15,423 nucleotides of DNA from Fulvivirga aurantia (GTDB taxonomy: Bacteria > Bacteroidota > Bacteroidia > Cytophagales > Cyclobacteriaceae): positions 1 through 15,423 of the forward strand of contig NZ_SMMD01000905.1 of assembly GCF_009711475.1 (NCBI RefSeq), written 5' to 3'. How positions within the stretch are numbered: the first letter of the stretch is position 1; the number at the start of each line of letters is the position of its first letter. A program made the position numbers and the translations under genes. The notes below the pieces were generated by a model. The model saw only the letters and a list, made by a program, of their open reading frames with translations, made no database searches and was not told the origin of the DNA. Shown one piece after another: positions 1-6,754 of this stretch.

Positions 1-1103
1 CAATGGCATGCGGTTCTTCAGAAGAAGATAAAGCAACTACAGATAATGCAAATAATAACGATGATGAACCTAAAAAAGACGGGATTAATCTGCCCCCAGG
101 TTTTAAAATTGATGTTTTTGCTGAAGTGGAGAATGCAAGATCTTTGGCTATAAGTCCTTCTGGAGTCGTGTATGTGGGCAATCGCGCAGAGGATAAAGTG
201 TATGCACTCAGAGATACTGATGGCGACTGGAAAGCTGACGAAAAATATGTAATTGCCTCAGGCTTGAGAATGCCAAATGGTGTGGCGTTTAAAGATGGTG
301 ATTTGTATGTGGCTGAGGTGAGTAAGATATGGAAGTTTAGCAATATTGAAGCTGACCTGGAAAATCCTCCTAGTCCTGAATTGATTTATGATGAATATCC
401 GACAGATGCCCACCATGGGTGGAAATATATAGCCTTTGGGCCAGATGGTAAGCTCTATGTGCCTGTTGGGGCTCCGTGCAATATTTGTGAGAGCGATGAG
501 ATATATGCATCTATTACAAGAATAGATCCCGATGGAAGTAATTTAGAAATTGTGGCTCATGGGGTAAGAAATACTGTAGGCTTTGACTGGAACCCAGAGT
601 CGGGTGATTTATGGTTTACTGACAATGGTCGTGATATGATGGGCGATAACATTCCGCCTTGTGAGTTGAACCGGGTGACAGAAGTCGGCCAGCACTTCGG
701 CTATCCGTATTGTCACGGAGGCGATATCGCTGACCCTCAATTTGGCTCTAAGAGACATTGCAATGACTTTGTAAAACCTCAATATAATTTCAAAGCGCAT
801 ACGGCACCTTTGGGTATGACATTCTATACTGGTGATATGTTTCCAGCAGAATACAAAGGGGATGTATTTGTCGCCCAGCATGGTAGCTGGAATCGCTCAT
901 CTAAGATTGGTTATAGAATAATGCGAGTGCAAATTGAAAATAACAGGGCCACTGCCGGAGAGGTGTTTGCTGATGGTTGGTTAGACGATGCTACCCAAGA
1001 CCAAACAGGTAGACCTGTAGATGTGCTACAATTACCTGACGGGTCATTATTAGTGTCTGACGACTATGGCAATAAGGTGTATAGAATCTCCTACGAAGGC
1101 TAG
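1..1103 (+). CDS. Glucose/sorbosone dehydrogenase-family lipoprotein (5' truncated by window)
   Basis: The frame is open to the left edge, so the true start lies outside the window; the ATG at position 3 is probably internal. The visible protein opens M-A-C-G-S-S, which fits the end of a lipoprotein signal peptide with a lipidated Cys, followed by a low-complexity Asn/Asp/Lys/Glu linker to about residue 26 (numbered from that Met). The rest (30-366) is a six-bladed beta-propeller of the PQQ-dependent sugar dehydrogenase / L-sorbosone dehydrogenase family. Blade motifs seen are FGPDGKLYVPVG (145-156), GVRNTVGFDWNP (187-198), LWFTDNGRDMMGDN (203-216), HTAPLGMTFY (266-275), GDVFVAQHGSWNR (286-298) and RPVDVLQLPDGSLLVSDD (337-354). 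H138 in DAHHGW is a candidate for the family's catalytic His. The family oxidises sugars or aldoses in the periplasm, but the substrate here is unknown. Its stop overlaps the convergent gene's stop in CTAG. Family confident, enzyme activity inferred. Confidence 0.85.
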   Translation, partial: MACGSSEEDKATTDNANNNDDEPKKDGINLPPGFKIDVFAEVENARSLAISPSGVVYVGNRAEDKVYALRDTDGDWKADEKYVIASGLRMPNGVAFKDGDLYVAEVSKIWKFSNIEADLENPPSPELIYDEYPTDAHHGWKYIAFGPDGKLYVPVGAPCNICESDEIYASITRIDPDGSNLEIVAHGVRNTVGFDWNPESGDLWFTDNGRDMMGDNIPPCELNRVTEVGQHFGYPYCHGGDIADPQFGSKRHCNDFVKPQYNFKAHTAPLGMTFYTGDMFPAEYKGDVFVAQHGSWNRSSKIGYRIMRVQIENNRATAGEVFADGWLDDATQDQTGRPVDVLQLPDGSLLVSDDYGNKVYRISYEG

Positions 1104-1984
1104 TTTTCTTTTTTCTTATATAATCCATCAAATGCAGGTGACCAGGTTTTGCCTTCATCAGTACTGCTTTCAAAAAATTGTCTTACAGTGCCATCATCGT
1201 TGAGTGTAAAAGTCAGCCTGGACAGAGATATCCGCCCTTGTTGATTCATAAATTTACTTTCAAATTGTAGCATGCCATCTGCTCGGTCAGTTTCAAGGTA
1301 ATTGAATACATCACCACCACTACCTACCCAGTGCTGATGCCATTTTTTATCGATGGGGTCGTAGTAATTGATGCTTTGCCCCGTGTAATTCCTTGTGCCT
1401 GTGGTGTAATTTTCGTGTATCGCACAGCCTCCGTTTGCTCGGGTTATACTGTTGTCACCGACCTTTTGGCCGTTAACCAGCACGTCCCATTCTCCCAGCC
1501 AGAAATCAAAATGCCTGTATTTTTCACTATTCAGACAAGGATATGCATTGGTTTCTAAAACAGATAATGCCTTTTGATAATCACTTAAATCACGCAATGG
1601 GTCATATGTAGGGTCGTTTTTTAAAGTCATGTAAAAGCTGGCTCCTTGATTTGCCCCTGAGACAATTGTTGCCAGAGCTTCTTCATTTTGATCTTGAGCG
1701 AGATAGACCTGTGCTTTGCCGAGTGTTGTGGCATTGACAGAGTAATTGCTCGATTCGGCTTGTTGAAAATATTCTAATGCTTGCTCATACTGATTGAGGT
1801 TCAGGTAAGCCTGAGCCGTCTTAAACAAAGCCGCTGAGTCTGCTGAATTTTTCTTTAAATGTTTTGTGTATGCTTTTATGGCTTCTTGCCATTCCTGATT
1901 ATTAAAGTGCTTGTCACCAGCGGTGGATTGAGCCATCAGGTGGAAGCCACCGAAAAGCAGGAGAATAGTAATAATATTTCTCAT
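1100..1984 (-). CDS. Exported TPR protein with C-terminal beta-barrel-like (FDFWLGEWDV) domain
   Basis: A 294-residue protein. I chose the ATG at 1984 because it begins a clean signal peptide (MRNIITILLLFGGFHLMAQ, likely cleaved after Ala18 or Ser20). The frame stays open to 2101, but that extension would overlap the upstream gene and bury the signal peptide. Residues about 22-110 form TPR-like helical repeats, clearest at 52-77 (AALFKTAQAYLNLNQYEQALEYFQQA). The LKNDPTYDPLRD motif at 121-132 is typical of the end of a TPR array. Residues 157-291 begin HFDFWLGEWDV and are rich in beta strands and aromatics, resembling the DUF1579/calycin-like domains common after TPRs in Bacteroidota exported proteins. 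The function is unknown; a periplasmic ligand-binding or scaffolding role is only a guess. It lies 71 nt downstream of the DUF2911 gene on the same strand and is probably co-transcribed with it. Confidence 0.8.
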   Translation of the reverse strand: MRNIITILLLFGGFHLMAQSTAGDKHFNNQEWQEAIKAYTKHLKKNSADSAALFKTAQAYLNLNQYEQALEYFQQAESSNYSVNATTLGKAQVYLAQDQNEEALATIVSGANQGASFYMTLKNDPTYDPLRDLSDYQKALSVLETNAYPCLNSEKYRHFDFWLGEWDVLVNGQKVGDNSITRANGGCAIHENYTTGTRNYTGQSINYYDPIDKKWHQHWVGSGGDVFNYLETDRADGMLQFESKFMNQQGRISLSRLTFTLNDDGTVRQFFESSTDEGKTWSPAFDGLYKKKEN

Positions 1985-2055
1985 AAGCGCAGGGTTTAGG
2001 TAGAAGTAAGGTAGTGCAGTTCTTTCAGTCTTCCATCCCTTAATTTGGGGGATTT

Positions 2056-2595
2056 CTAATCCAAAAAATCGATTGGTATTTTTACTTTGGTTCGGTCCCA
2101 AAGGAAAATAAGATCGGCTTTGCTGTTATGAGGCTCAAATTGAATGGTAAAAGGCTCCCATATGACATCAGTAACTTTTTCAACAGGGGCTTCTATACGC
2201 AACACATCACTGGCTTCCAGGTAATTATAAGCACCCCATTGGCCCAATTCACTATTAAAAATTACTGTCCATTTATCTCTTTGAGGAATGGAAAAGATAC
2301 TGTAGGTACCTGCATTCAATGTATCGCCCGCCACCAGCACAGTATCTGTAAGTGTAATTTCGGTTGCCTCATTGGCTCCCGTTCTCCATACTTTGCCGTA
2401 TGGCACCAGGTTGCCAAAGATCTCACGGCCATTTTTCTGAGGTCTACTGTAAGTGATTTTTAAGTAAGTATTCTTATGTTTCATTTTTGTGATATCGGTA
2501 GGGCTTGGTCGCGGATTGAGCGACTCCTGACTGAGGCAAGAGATATAACTTAAAAGTAATCCGGTGATAAGCATTAAGGCCCTTTTCGATTTCAT
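2056..2595 (-). CDS. Exported DUF2911 family protein
   Basis: A 179-residue protein with an N-terminal signal peptide (Lys/Arg at 2-5, hydrophobic core 6-19, probable cleavage near Ser22-Gln23). Residues about 30-175 match DUF2911. Diagnostic motifs are ITYSRPQKNGREIFG (47-61), LVPYGKVWRTGANEATEI (63-80), AGTYSIFSIP (95-104) and WTVIFN (109-114), with the C-terminal IQFEPH strand (151-156). The biochemical function of DUF2911 is not known; it is widespread in Bacteroidota envelopes. C20 sits in Y-I-S-C, which is a poor lipobox, so soluble export looks more likely than lipidation. It is the first gene of a probable two-gene minus-strand unit with the TPR protein and is divergent from the dCMP deaminase gene across 75 nt. 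The start at 2595 gives the full signal peptide with no competing upstream start needed. Confidence 0.88.
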   Translation of the reverse strand: MKSKRALMLITGLLLSYISCLSQESLNPRPSPTDITKMKHKNTYLKITYSRPQKNGREIFGNLVPYGKVWRTGANEATEITLTDTVLVAGDTLNAGTYSIFSIPQRDKWTVIFNSELGQWGAYNYLEASDVLRIEAPVEKVTDVIWEPFTIQFEPHNSKADLIFLWDRTKVKIPIDFLD

Positions 2596-2670
2596 AGATT
2601 TGCAGTAGGTTATTTTTTAAAATGGCTAAATATACGCAACTTTCGCTCAATTACATTTTATAAAAGCACG

Positions 2671-3153
2671 ATGAATAAACCGGCATTTGATGATATTTTT
2701 ATGGAGTTGGCAGTGAATCTGGCTAAGCGCTCACACTGTATCAAGCGTCATGTAGGGGCGGTGCTTACCAAAGACACCAGGATTATCTCCATTGGCTACA
2801 ATGGGCCACCCTCTGGCACGCACAACTGCGATCAGGAATGGCCGGAAGAAGGTTGCAAGCGTGATTCAAAAGGTGGTTGTTCGCTGGCTATACATGCAGA
2901 GCAAAATGCTTTACTCTATGCCGTAAAAAATAAGACAGAAGTGCGAGGGGCCACTATGTTTGTAACATTAGCGCCATGTCTGGCATGCGCCCGTATCATG
3001 TTTACCATGGGTGTAGAAAAAGTCGTTTACCTCAATTCTTACGCAGAATACAAGGGTATTGAAAGCGATGAAGGTGTTGACTTCCTGGAAAAATTTGGAG
3101 TAGTAGTTGAGCGATACAAAGGCAACCTCGACAATGTAACCCACATGATGTAA
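2671..3153 (+). CDS. Deoxycytidylate (dCMP) deaminase
   Basis: A 160-residue zinc enzyme of the cytidine/deoxycytidylate deaminase superfamily that converts dCMP to dUMP, feeding thymidylate synthesis in the cytoplasm. The catalytic zinc motif is seen as H75-A-E77 and P102-C103-L-A-C106, with E77 as the expected proton shuttle. The VGAV (28-31) and ISIGYNGPPSGTHNC (39-53) stretches are typical of dCMP rather than free cytidine deaminases. The Cys-rich insert between the core strands (C53, C62, C70, together with C23) resembles the second, structural zinc site of phage T4 dCMP deaminase; that assignment is inferred. Length is normal for the family (about 140-180). The ATG at 2671 has an in-frame conserved N-terminus and no Shine-Dalgarno. 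The next ORF begins on the base directly after this stop, suggesting translational coupling. ComEB is a homologue, but no competence genes are seen here. Confidence 0.92.
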   Translation: MNKPAFDDIFMELAVNLAKRSHCIKRHVGAVLTKDTRIISIGYNGPPSGTHNCDQEWPEEGCKRDSKGGCSLAIHAEQNALLYAVKNKTEVRGATMFVTLAPCLACARIMFTMGVEKVVYLNSYAEYKGIESDEGVDFLEKFGVVVERYKGNLDNVTHMM

Positions 3154-3420
3154 ATGACGCTCGATGTGGTTTTGCCAACGCTACTTGTCGTTTTAGTCTT
3201 TCGATTAATTATCAATTTTATCATTTATAGAAAAGAATATCAGGTAGCAGATAATACGCATCGAAGAAATAAGCCGGTATTACTGTTTCTATTAAGCTTA
3301 TTGACAATCCTTTGGCTCAATTACGCGAATCCGAAAAGCAAATGGCTCGTAATCGTAAGTAATTTGCTGTCGATAGTATTTCTATCTATTTTGGCCATTT
3401 ATTTAATAACTACTGGTTAG
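3154..3420 (+). CDS. Small integral membrane protein, unknown function
   Basis: An 88-residue hydrophobic protein whose ATG starts immediately after the TAA of the dCMP deaminase gene (TAA-ATG with no gap), which argues for termination-reinitiation and a real gene. It shows about three membrane segments: roughly residues 5-25 (VVLPTLLVVLVF onward), 41-57 (PVLLFLLSLLTILWLNY) and 64-86 (LVIVSNLLSIVFLSIL). A positively charged loop lies between the first two (K27, H36, R37, R38, K40). I do not recognise a family. The position may simply be operonic, with no functional link to deoxynucleotide metabolism. The hydrophobic pattern and tight junction make it credible despite its short length; conservation in relatives has not been seen. 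Confidence 0.6.
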   Translation: MTLDVVLPTLLVVLVFRLIINFIIYRKEYQVADNTHRRNKPVLLFLLSLLTILWLNYANPKSKWLVIVSNLLSIVFLSILAIYLITTG

Positions 3421-3438
3421 GTGTATTGATCGTTCTTT

Positions 3439-3457
3439 TGCGCTATAAATAGTCGCA
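3439..3457 (+). other. Short imperfect hairpin between the small membrane gene and ispG
   Basis: TGCG-CTAT (3439-3446) can pair with ATAG-CGCA (3449-3457, T3453 bulged). The loop is very small and no U-run follows, so this is at best a weak terminator or processing site. It may be chance. Confidence 0.2.
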
Positions 3458-3487
3458 GATTAAGAAACATTTTCTAACACCTAACAG

Positions 3488-3497
3488 TTACCTTTAC
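3488..3497 (+). promoter_or_regulatory. Possible Bacteroidota -7 element upstream of ispG
   Basis: TACCTTTA (3489-3496) fits TAnnTTTG at five of six fixed positions and lies 23 nt before the GTG start. No convincing TTG -33 box is found 17-23 nt upstream, so the call is weak. Confidence 0.22.
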
Positions 3498-3519
3498 AGC
3501 AAAGTAAATAACAGCTAGC

Positions 3520-5511
3520 GTGAATTCAGAATTAATAGCTTCTACAAAGAAATACTGCAACAGTCTTACCCAATATTCCAGAAGAAAAACCAGAGAAGTC
3601 TACATTGGCGATGTGCCTCTAGGTGGCGATAACCCCATCAGAGTACAATCAATGACTACCGTAGACACGATGGATACGATGGGCTCCGTTGAGCAAACGA
3701 TACGTATGGTTGAGGCCGGTTGCGAATATGTGAGGATAACCGCGCCTAGCTTAAAAGAGGCTCAAAACCTTGCTGAGATAAAGAAAGAGCTCAGAAAACG
3801 AGGTTATAATGTGCCATTGGTTGCTGATATTCACTTCACACCTAATGCGGCAGAGTTAGCGGCAAAAATCGTTGAAAAAGTACGGGTAAATCCCGGCAAC
3901 TATGCCGATAAAAAGAAATTTGAGCAAATAGAGTATACTGACGATACTTATCAGGCTGAGCTTGATAGAATCAGAGAAAAATTCACACCACTGGTTGAAA
4001 TCTGTAAAGAGCATGGTACCGCTATGCGTATTGGTACCAACCACGGCTCCTTATCAGATAGAATCATGAGCCGCTATGGTGATACACCACTGGGTATGGT
4101 GGAGTCGGCTTTAGAATTTTTAAGAATCTGCGAAGATCTTGAGTACTACGATATTGTATTATCGATGAAGGCCAGTAACACACAAGTGATGGTGCAGGCA
4201 TACAGGCTACTTGTCAACAAACTGGAAGAAGAAGGTTTGCAACCCTATCCTTTGCATTTGGGAGTGACAGAAGCCGGAGAGGGTGAAGATGGCAGGATTA
4301 AGAGTGCGGTTGGTATTGGCACTTTGCTTGAAGATGGCCTTGGAGATACAGTACGCGTGTCGCTCACTGAAGAACCTGAATTCGAAGCTCCTGTAGCCCA
4401 GACCATGGTTGATCGCTATATCGACAGAGCAGATCATCAGTCAATAGCCCCAATCGAGAACAATCCGCTTGACCCGTTTAAATATGAGCGCAGAGACTCG
4501 CGTGAAGTAGCAAATATCGGTGGACAAAACGTGCCTCGTGTGATAACCGATCTAAGCGGAATTGCACTTGACAACTATAAAGACCTTAAAGCAATAGGGC
4601 ATTTCTATTTGCCAGAGCCTGATAAGTGGAGAATGAATGACCTTGGGGCTGACTATATTTATAGCGGTGGCAAACCGGTTCCTTTTATGCTACCCAATGG
4701 CCTTAAAGAAATTATTGATTATGACGTTTGGTTAAATCATGCTGATCAGGTCAACAAGATTCCATTGTTGAATGCAGATCAATATCAAGGGAAGAGCAGC
4801 AAACATGCTGCAGTCAATTTTATAGCAGTTGATGTAGCCGATCTTAATGATGCTTTTCTGGATACTTTAAAACAAGATAAGACAGCTGTTCTTTTGCTAG
4901 AGACAAATAATAAACACGGTTTAGCCGAGCAAAGGCGGGCTTTCATGAAGCTCATCAATGCAAATGTGACACAACCGGTAATCATAAAAAGAGATTACTC
5001 AGACCTCACGGAAGATCAGTTGCAGATCTATGCTGCCACAGACATCGGTGGACTTCTTATCGATGGTCTGGGTGATGGTGTATTGCTAGCCCATCATTGG
5101 GATGAAAAACTAAATAAAGAAGAACAATTAGCGTTGGTTCAAAACTTCAACAATACCAGTTTCGGCATATTGCAAGCGGCCCGTACCCGTATGACGAAGA
5201 CTGAGTATATTTCTTGTCCGTCTTGCGGTCGTACACTTTTTGATTTGCAAGAGACAACGGCAATGATCAGAAAACGTACCGATCACCTCAAGGGTGTTAA
5301 AATTGGTATCATGGGATGTATTGTAAACGGACCTGGAGAAATGGCTGATGCGGATTACGGCTATGTGGGATCTGGTAAAGGTAAAATTACGTTGTACAAA
5401 GGACAGGAAGTGATGAAAAGAGGAGTGCCGTCTGAGCATGCAGTAGATGAGCTGATCGAGATTATTAGAGAAGATGGTCAATGGGTAGAACCTGAGCTCA
5501 ATCACGACTAA
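3520..5511 (+). CDS. ispG: 4-hydroxy-3-methylbut-2-en-1-yl diphosphate synthase, long three-domain form
   Basis: A 663-residue IspG (GcpE) of the MEP isoprenoid pathway. It reductively opens the cyclic diphosphate MEcPP to HMBPP using a [4Fe-4S] cluster and reduced ferredoxin or flavodoxin. The N-terminal TIM barrel starts at YCNSLTQYSRRKTREV (12-27), with IRVQSMTTVDTMDT (40-53) and VADIHFTPNAA (101-111). The first part continues past LSMKASN (214-220) and GVTEAGEGEDGRIKSAVGIG (248-267). Residues about 310-550 are the extra middle domain found in the Bacteroidota/Chlamydia/plant type and absent from the roughly 370-residue proteobacterial type. The C-terminal reductase-like domain carries the cluster ligands C566 and C569 (CPSCGRT), C600 (GCIVNGPGE) and E607. 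The start is GTG at 3520; it gives the usual N-terminal length, and no ATG lies before the conserved core. No recognisable ribosome binding site. Identity is secure. Confidence 0.97.
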   Translation: MNSELIASTKKYCNSLTQYSRRKTREVYIGDVPLGGDNPIRVQSMTTVDTMDTMGSVEQTIRMVEAGCEYVRITAPSLKEAQNLAEIKKELRKRGYNVPLVADIHFTPNAAELAAKIVEKVRVNPGNYADKKKFEQIEYTDDTYQAELDRIREKFTPLVEICKEHGTAMRIGTNHGSLSDRIMSRYGDTPLGMVESALEFLRICEDLEYYDIVLSMKASNTQVMVQAYRLLVNKLEEEGLQPYPLHLGVTEAGEGEDGRIKSAVGIGTLLEDGLGDTVRVSLTEEPEFEAPVAQTMVDRYIDRADHQSIAPIENNPLDPFKYERRDSREVANIGGQNVPRVITDLSGIALDNYKDLKAIGHFYLPEPDKWRMNDLGADYIYSGGKPVPFMLPNGLKEIIDYDVWLNHADQVNKIPLLNADQYQGKSSKHAAVNFIAVDVADLNDAFLDTLKQDKTAVLLLETNNKHGLAEQRRAFMKLINANVTQPVIIKRDYSDLTEDQLQIYAATDIGGLLIDGLGDGVLLAHHWDEKLNKEEQLALVQNFNNTSFGILQAARTRMTKTEYISCPSCGRTLFDLQETTAMIRKRTDHLKGVKIGIMGCIVNGPGEMADADYGYVGSGKGKITLYKGQEVMKRGVPSEHAVDELIEIIREDGQWVEPELNHD

Positions 5512-5527
5512 GTGAGGAATAATAACC

Positions 5528-5544
5528 AGTCATTTAAAATGACT
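5528..5544 (+). other. Perfect 8-bp inverted repeat between ispG and the DUF6728-type gene
   Basis: AGTCATTT (5528-5535) and AAATGACT (5537-5544) are exact reverse complements around a single A, 17 nt after the ispG stop. As RNA it would form about 7 bp with a 3-nt loop (TAA). It lacks a following T-run, so it could be an operator-like palindrome or a weak RNA hairpin rather than an intrinsic terminator. The symmetry is seen; the function is unknown. Confidence 0.35.
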
Positions 5545-5558
5545 AATTTGAATAACAT

Positions 5559-5762
5559 ATGGCAAATCGAGAAAAGAATGAGGACAGAAATTCGCTGAAA
5601 GATTATTTTCAGTTAGGAGAAGTGTGGGGTTATTTTTTCAGAAAGAAAGACCCAAATAGGCCATCTAATTTTAGCATTAGATCAATGCACTTTGTCAACA
5701 AATTGTCTATTACGATCTTCTTGTTGGGCATGATCTACTTCATAGGCAAGCACTTATTTTAA
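5559..5762 (+). CDS. Small DUF6728-type membrane protein
   Basis: A 67-residue protein. The N-terminus is charged and hydrophilic (1-14), followed by DYFQLGEVWGYFFRKKDPNRP (15-35), then SNFSIRSMHFVNKLS, and a single membrane segment at about 49-64 (LSITIFLLGMIYFIGK). The pattern GEV-x-x-YFFRKKDPNRPSNF...MH-x-x-NKLSI followed by one helix matches, from memory, the small DUF6728 family typical of Cytophagales, whose function is not known. It lies 47 nt after ispG on the same strand, separated by a perfect inverted repeat. The ATG at 5559 gives a full family-like N-terminus. A cytoplasmic N-terminus with the C-terminus outside is predicted from the positive residues before the helix. Confidence 0.75.
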   Translation: MANREKNEDRNSLKDYFQLGEVWGYFFRKKDPNRPSNFSIRSMHFVNKLSITIFLLGMIYFIGKHLF

Positions 5763-5776
5763 AGTCATTGTCTAGC

Positions 5777-5815
5777 CGTTCCGGGTTGGGAACGTGCATT
5801 AGCGGTTAACCGGAA
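5777..5815 (+). other. Nested alternative hairpins upstream of the MmcQ/YjbR gene
   Basis: CGTTCC (5777-5782) pairs exactly with GGAACG (5789-5794) around loop GGGTTG. TTCCGG (5779-5784) can instead pair with CCGGAA (5810-5815), extended by TT/AA past a bulged G. CGGTTAACCG (5803-5812) is also a palindrome by itself. The first two structures exclude each other. No T-run follows. This may be a terminator of the upstream unit or a leader element; the role is not established. Confidence 0.3.
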
Positions 5816-5840
5816 TCATAAAAGCTTTGTATATTTAATT

Positions 5841-6200
5841 ATGGATATAGAAAGCTACCGAGAATACTGCATGGCCAAACCCGGTACCACCGAGGATTTC
5901 CCTTTCGATGAAAATGTGTTAGTCTTCAAAGTGATGGGAAAGATGTATGCCCTTACAGATGTAGATTTATTTACGAGTATCAACCTGAAGTGCGATCCTG
6001 AGTATGCTGTGGAGCTGAGGGACCGATATGCTGGAATTAATGCAGGTTATCATATGAATAAAAAGCATTGGAATACAGTGGAGTGTGATGGTTCTGTGCC
6101 TGACAATCTCATGTTAGAGCTTATCGATCACAGCTATGATTTGGTGGTAAACGGACTGCCTAAGAAGCTCAAAGAGGAATTAAAATCGCTCGATGGCTAA
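5841..6200 (+). CDS. MmcQ/YjbR family protein
   Basis: A 119-residue protein covering the whole MmcQ/YjbR (CyaY-like fold) domain. Motifs are KPGTTEDFPFDENVLVFKV (13-31), GKMYALTDV (33-41), INLKCDPEYAVELRDRY (47-63), GINAGYHMNKKHWNTV (65-80) and the final helix LIDHSYDLVVNGLPK (94-108). Members adopt a double-wing fold and have been suggested to bind DNA, but the cellular role is not settled. Length equals the typical 115-120 residues. The stop overlaps the start of the MsrA-like gene by 8 nt (6193-6200), so the two are translated from one mRNA and probably coupled. The start at 5841 precedes the conserved region by the normal distance. Confidence 0.9.
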   Translation: MDIESYREYCMAKPGTTEDFPFDENVLVFKVMGKMYALTDVDLFTSINLKCDPEYAVELRDRYAGINAGYHMNKKHWNTVECDGSVPDNLMLELIDHSYDLVVNGLPKKLKEELKSLDG

Positions 6201-6690
6201 CTTAAAGAAAATAGGCTTTGGAGGAGGCTGCCACTGGTGCACAGAGGCAGTCTTTTCTTTTTTAAAAGGAGTGACAAAAGTGGAACAAGGCTGGATCGCC
6301 TCAGAAGCACCTGCTGATTCTTTTTCAGAAGCTGTGATTGTACATTTTAATCCAAAGATCATAACGGTCAATGACCTGGTAGCCATTCATTTACATACAC
6401 ACGACTGCACCAGCGATCACTCCATGCGAGCCAAATACCGCTCAGCCGTTTATTATTTTGATAAAGAGCATAAAACTGTGCTCTCGGAAATTTTAACTGA
6501 TCTTCAAGCTGATTTTGAAAAGGCTATTATAACCCAAATACTTCCGTTTCACACTTTTAAAGCGTCCCCATCTGAGTATCAAGACTATTACCGGCAAAAT
6601 CCCAAGAAGCCTTTTTGTCAAACCTACATCAATCCGAAACTAAACAAGCTTCGGGAGAAGTATGGCCAGTTGCTTGTTGAAAGGCATTAA
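6193..6690 (+). CDS. Divergent peptide-methionine (S)-S-oxide reductase (MsrA-like)
   Basis: A 165-residue cytoplasmic MsrA-family protein (no signal peptide) expected to reduce methionine S-sulfoxide using Cys thiols. The nucleophile motif is GGGCHWCTEAVF (10-21) with C13 as the candidate catalytic Cys. YQDYYRQNPKKPFC (129-142) matches the C-terminal region that carries the resolving Cys in E. coli, here C142. KYRSAVYY (81-88) matches the family QYRSAIY. Three regions deviate: Phe of GCFW is His14; the GYAGG/PTYE segment is missing and its Tyr position is Trp34; the QGND segment is shortened, so the Asp of that loop has no equivalent (aligned near Ser77). E46 (SFSEAV) probably replaces the Glu of TGHAE. 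The protein is shorter than common MsrA (about 175-210). It may be a paralogue with altered substrate preference. The gene overlaps the MmcQ/YjbR gene by 8 nt. Confidence 0.82.
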   Translation: MANLKKIGFGGGCHWCTEAVFSFLKGVTKVEQGWIASEAPADSFSEAVIVHFNPKIITVNDLVAIHLHTHDCTSDHSMRAKYRSAVYYFDKEHKTVLSEILTDLQADFEKAIITQILPFHTFKASPSEYQDYYRQNPKKPFCQTYINPKLNKLREKYGQLLVERH

Positions 6691-6697
6691 ACTATAG

Positions 6698-6729
6698 TTT
6701 GTTCAGAGTTTCAAAAAATGCTACTTTCG
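6698..6729 (+). promoter_or_regulatory. Bacteroidota-type promoter for the AI-2E permease gene
   Basis: TTTG at 6698-6701 is followed by 20 nt and then TACTTTCG at 6722-6729, five of six fixed bases of TAnnTTTG. Spacing and composition fit the Bacteroidota primary sigma consensus (TTTG, about 19-21 nt, TAnnTTTG). Transcription would start near 6735, giving a leader of about 20 nt before the ATG at 6755. It lies fully in the gap after the MsrA-like gene, so the permease can have its own promoter. Confidence 0.5.
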
Positions 6730-6754
6730 ACCTGGACTTTTTATAATTTTTTCA

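Noticed and set aside
1985..2101. N-terminal extension of the TPR protein to 2101
   Set aside because: It adds 39 unstructured residues before a clear signal peptide and overlaps the DUF2911 coding sequence; the ATG at 1984 is far more likely.
5830..5837. TATATTTA as a -7 promoter element for the MmcQ/YjbR gene
   Set aside because: It lies only 3 nt before the ATG, so transcription would start inside the gene, and there is no TTG box at the right distance.
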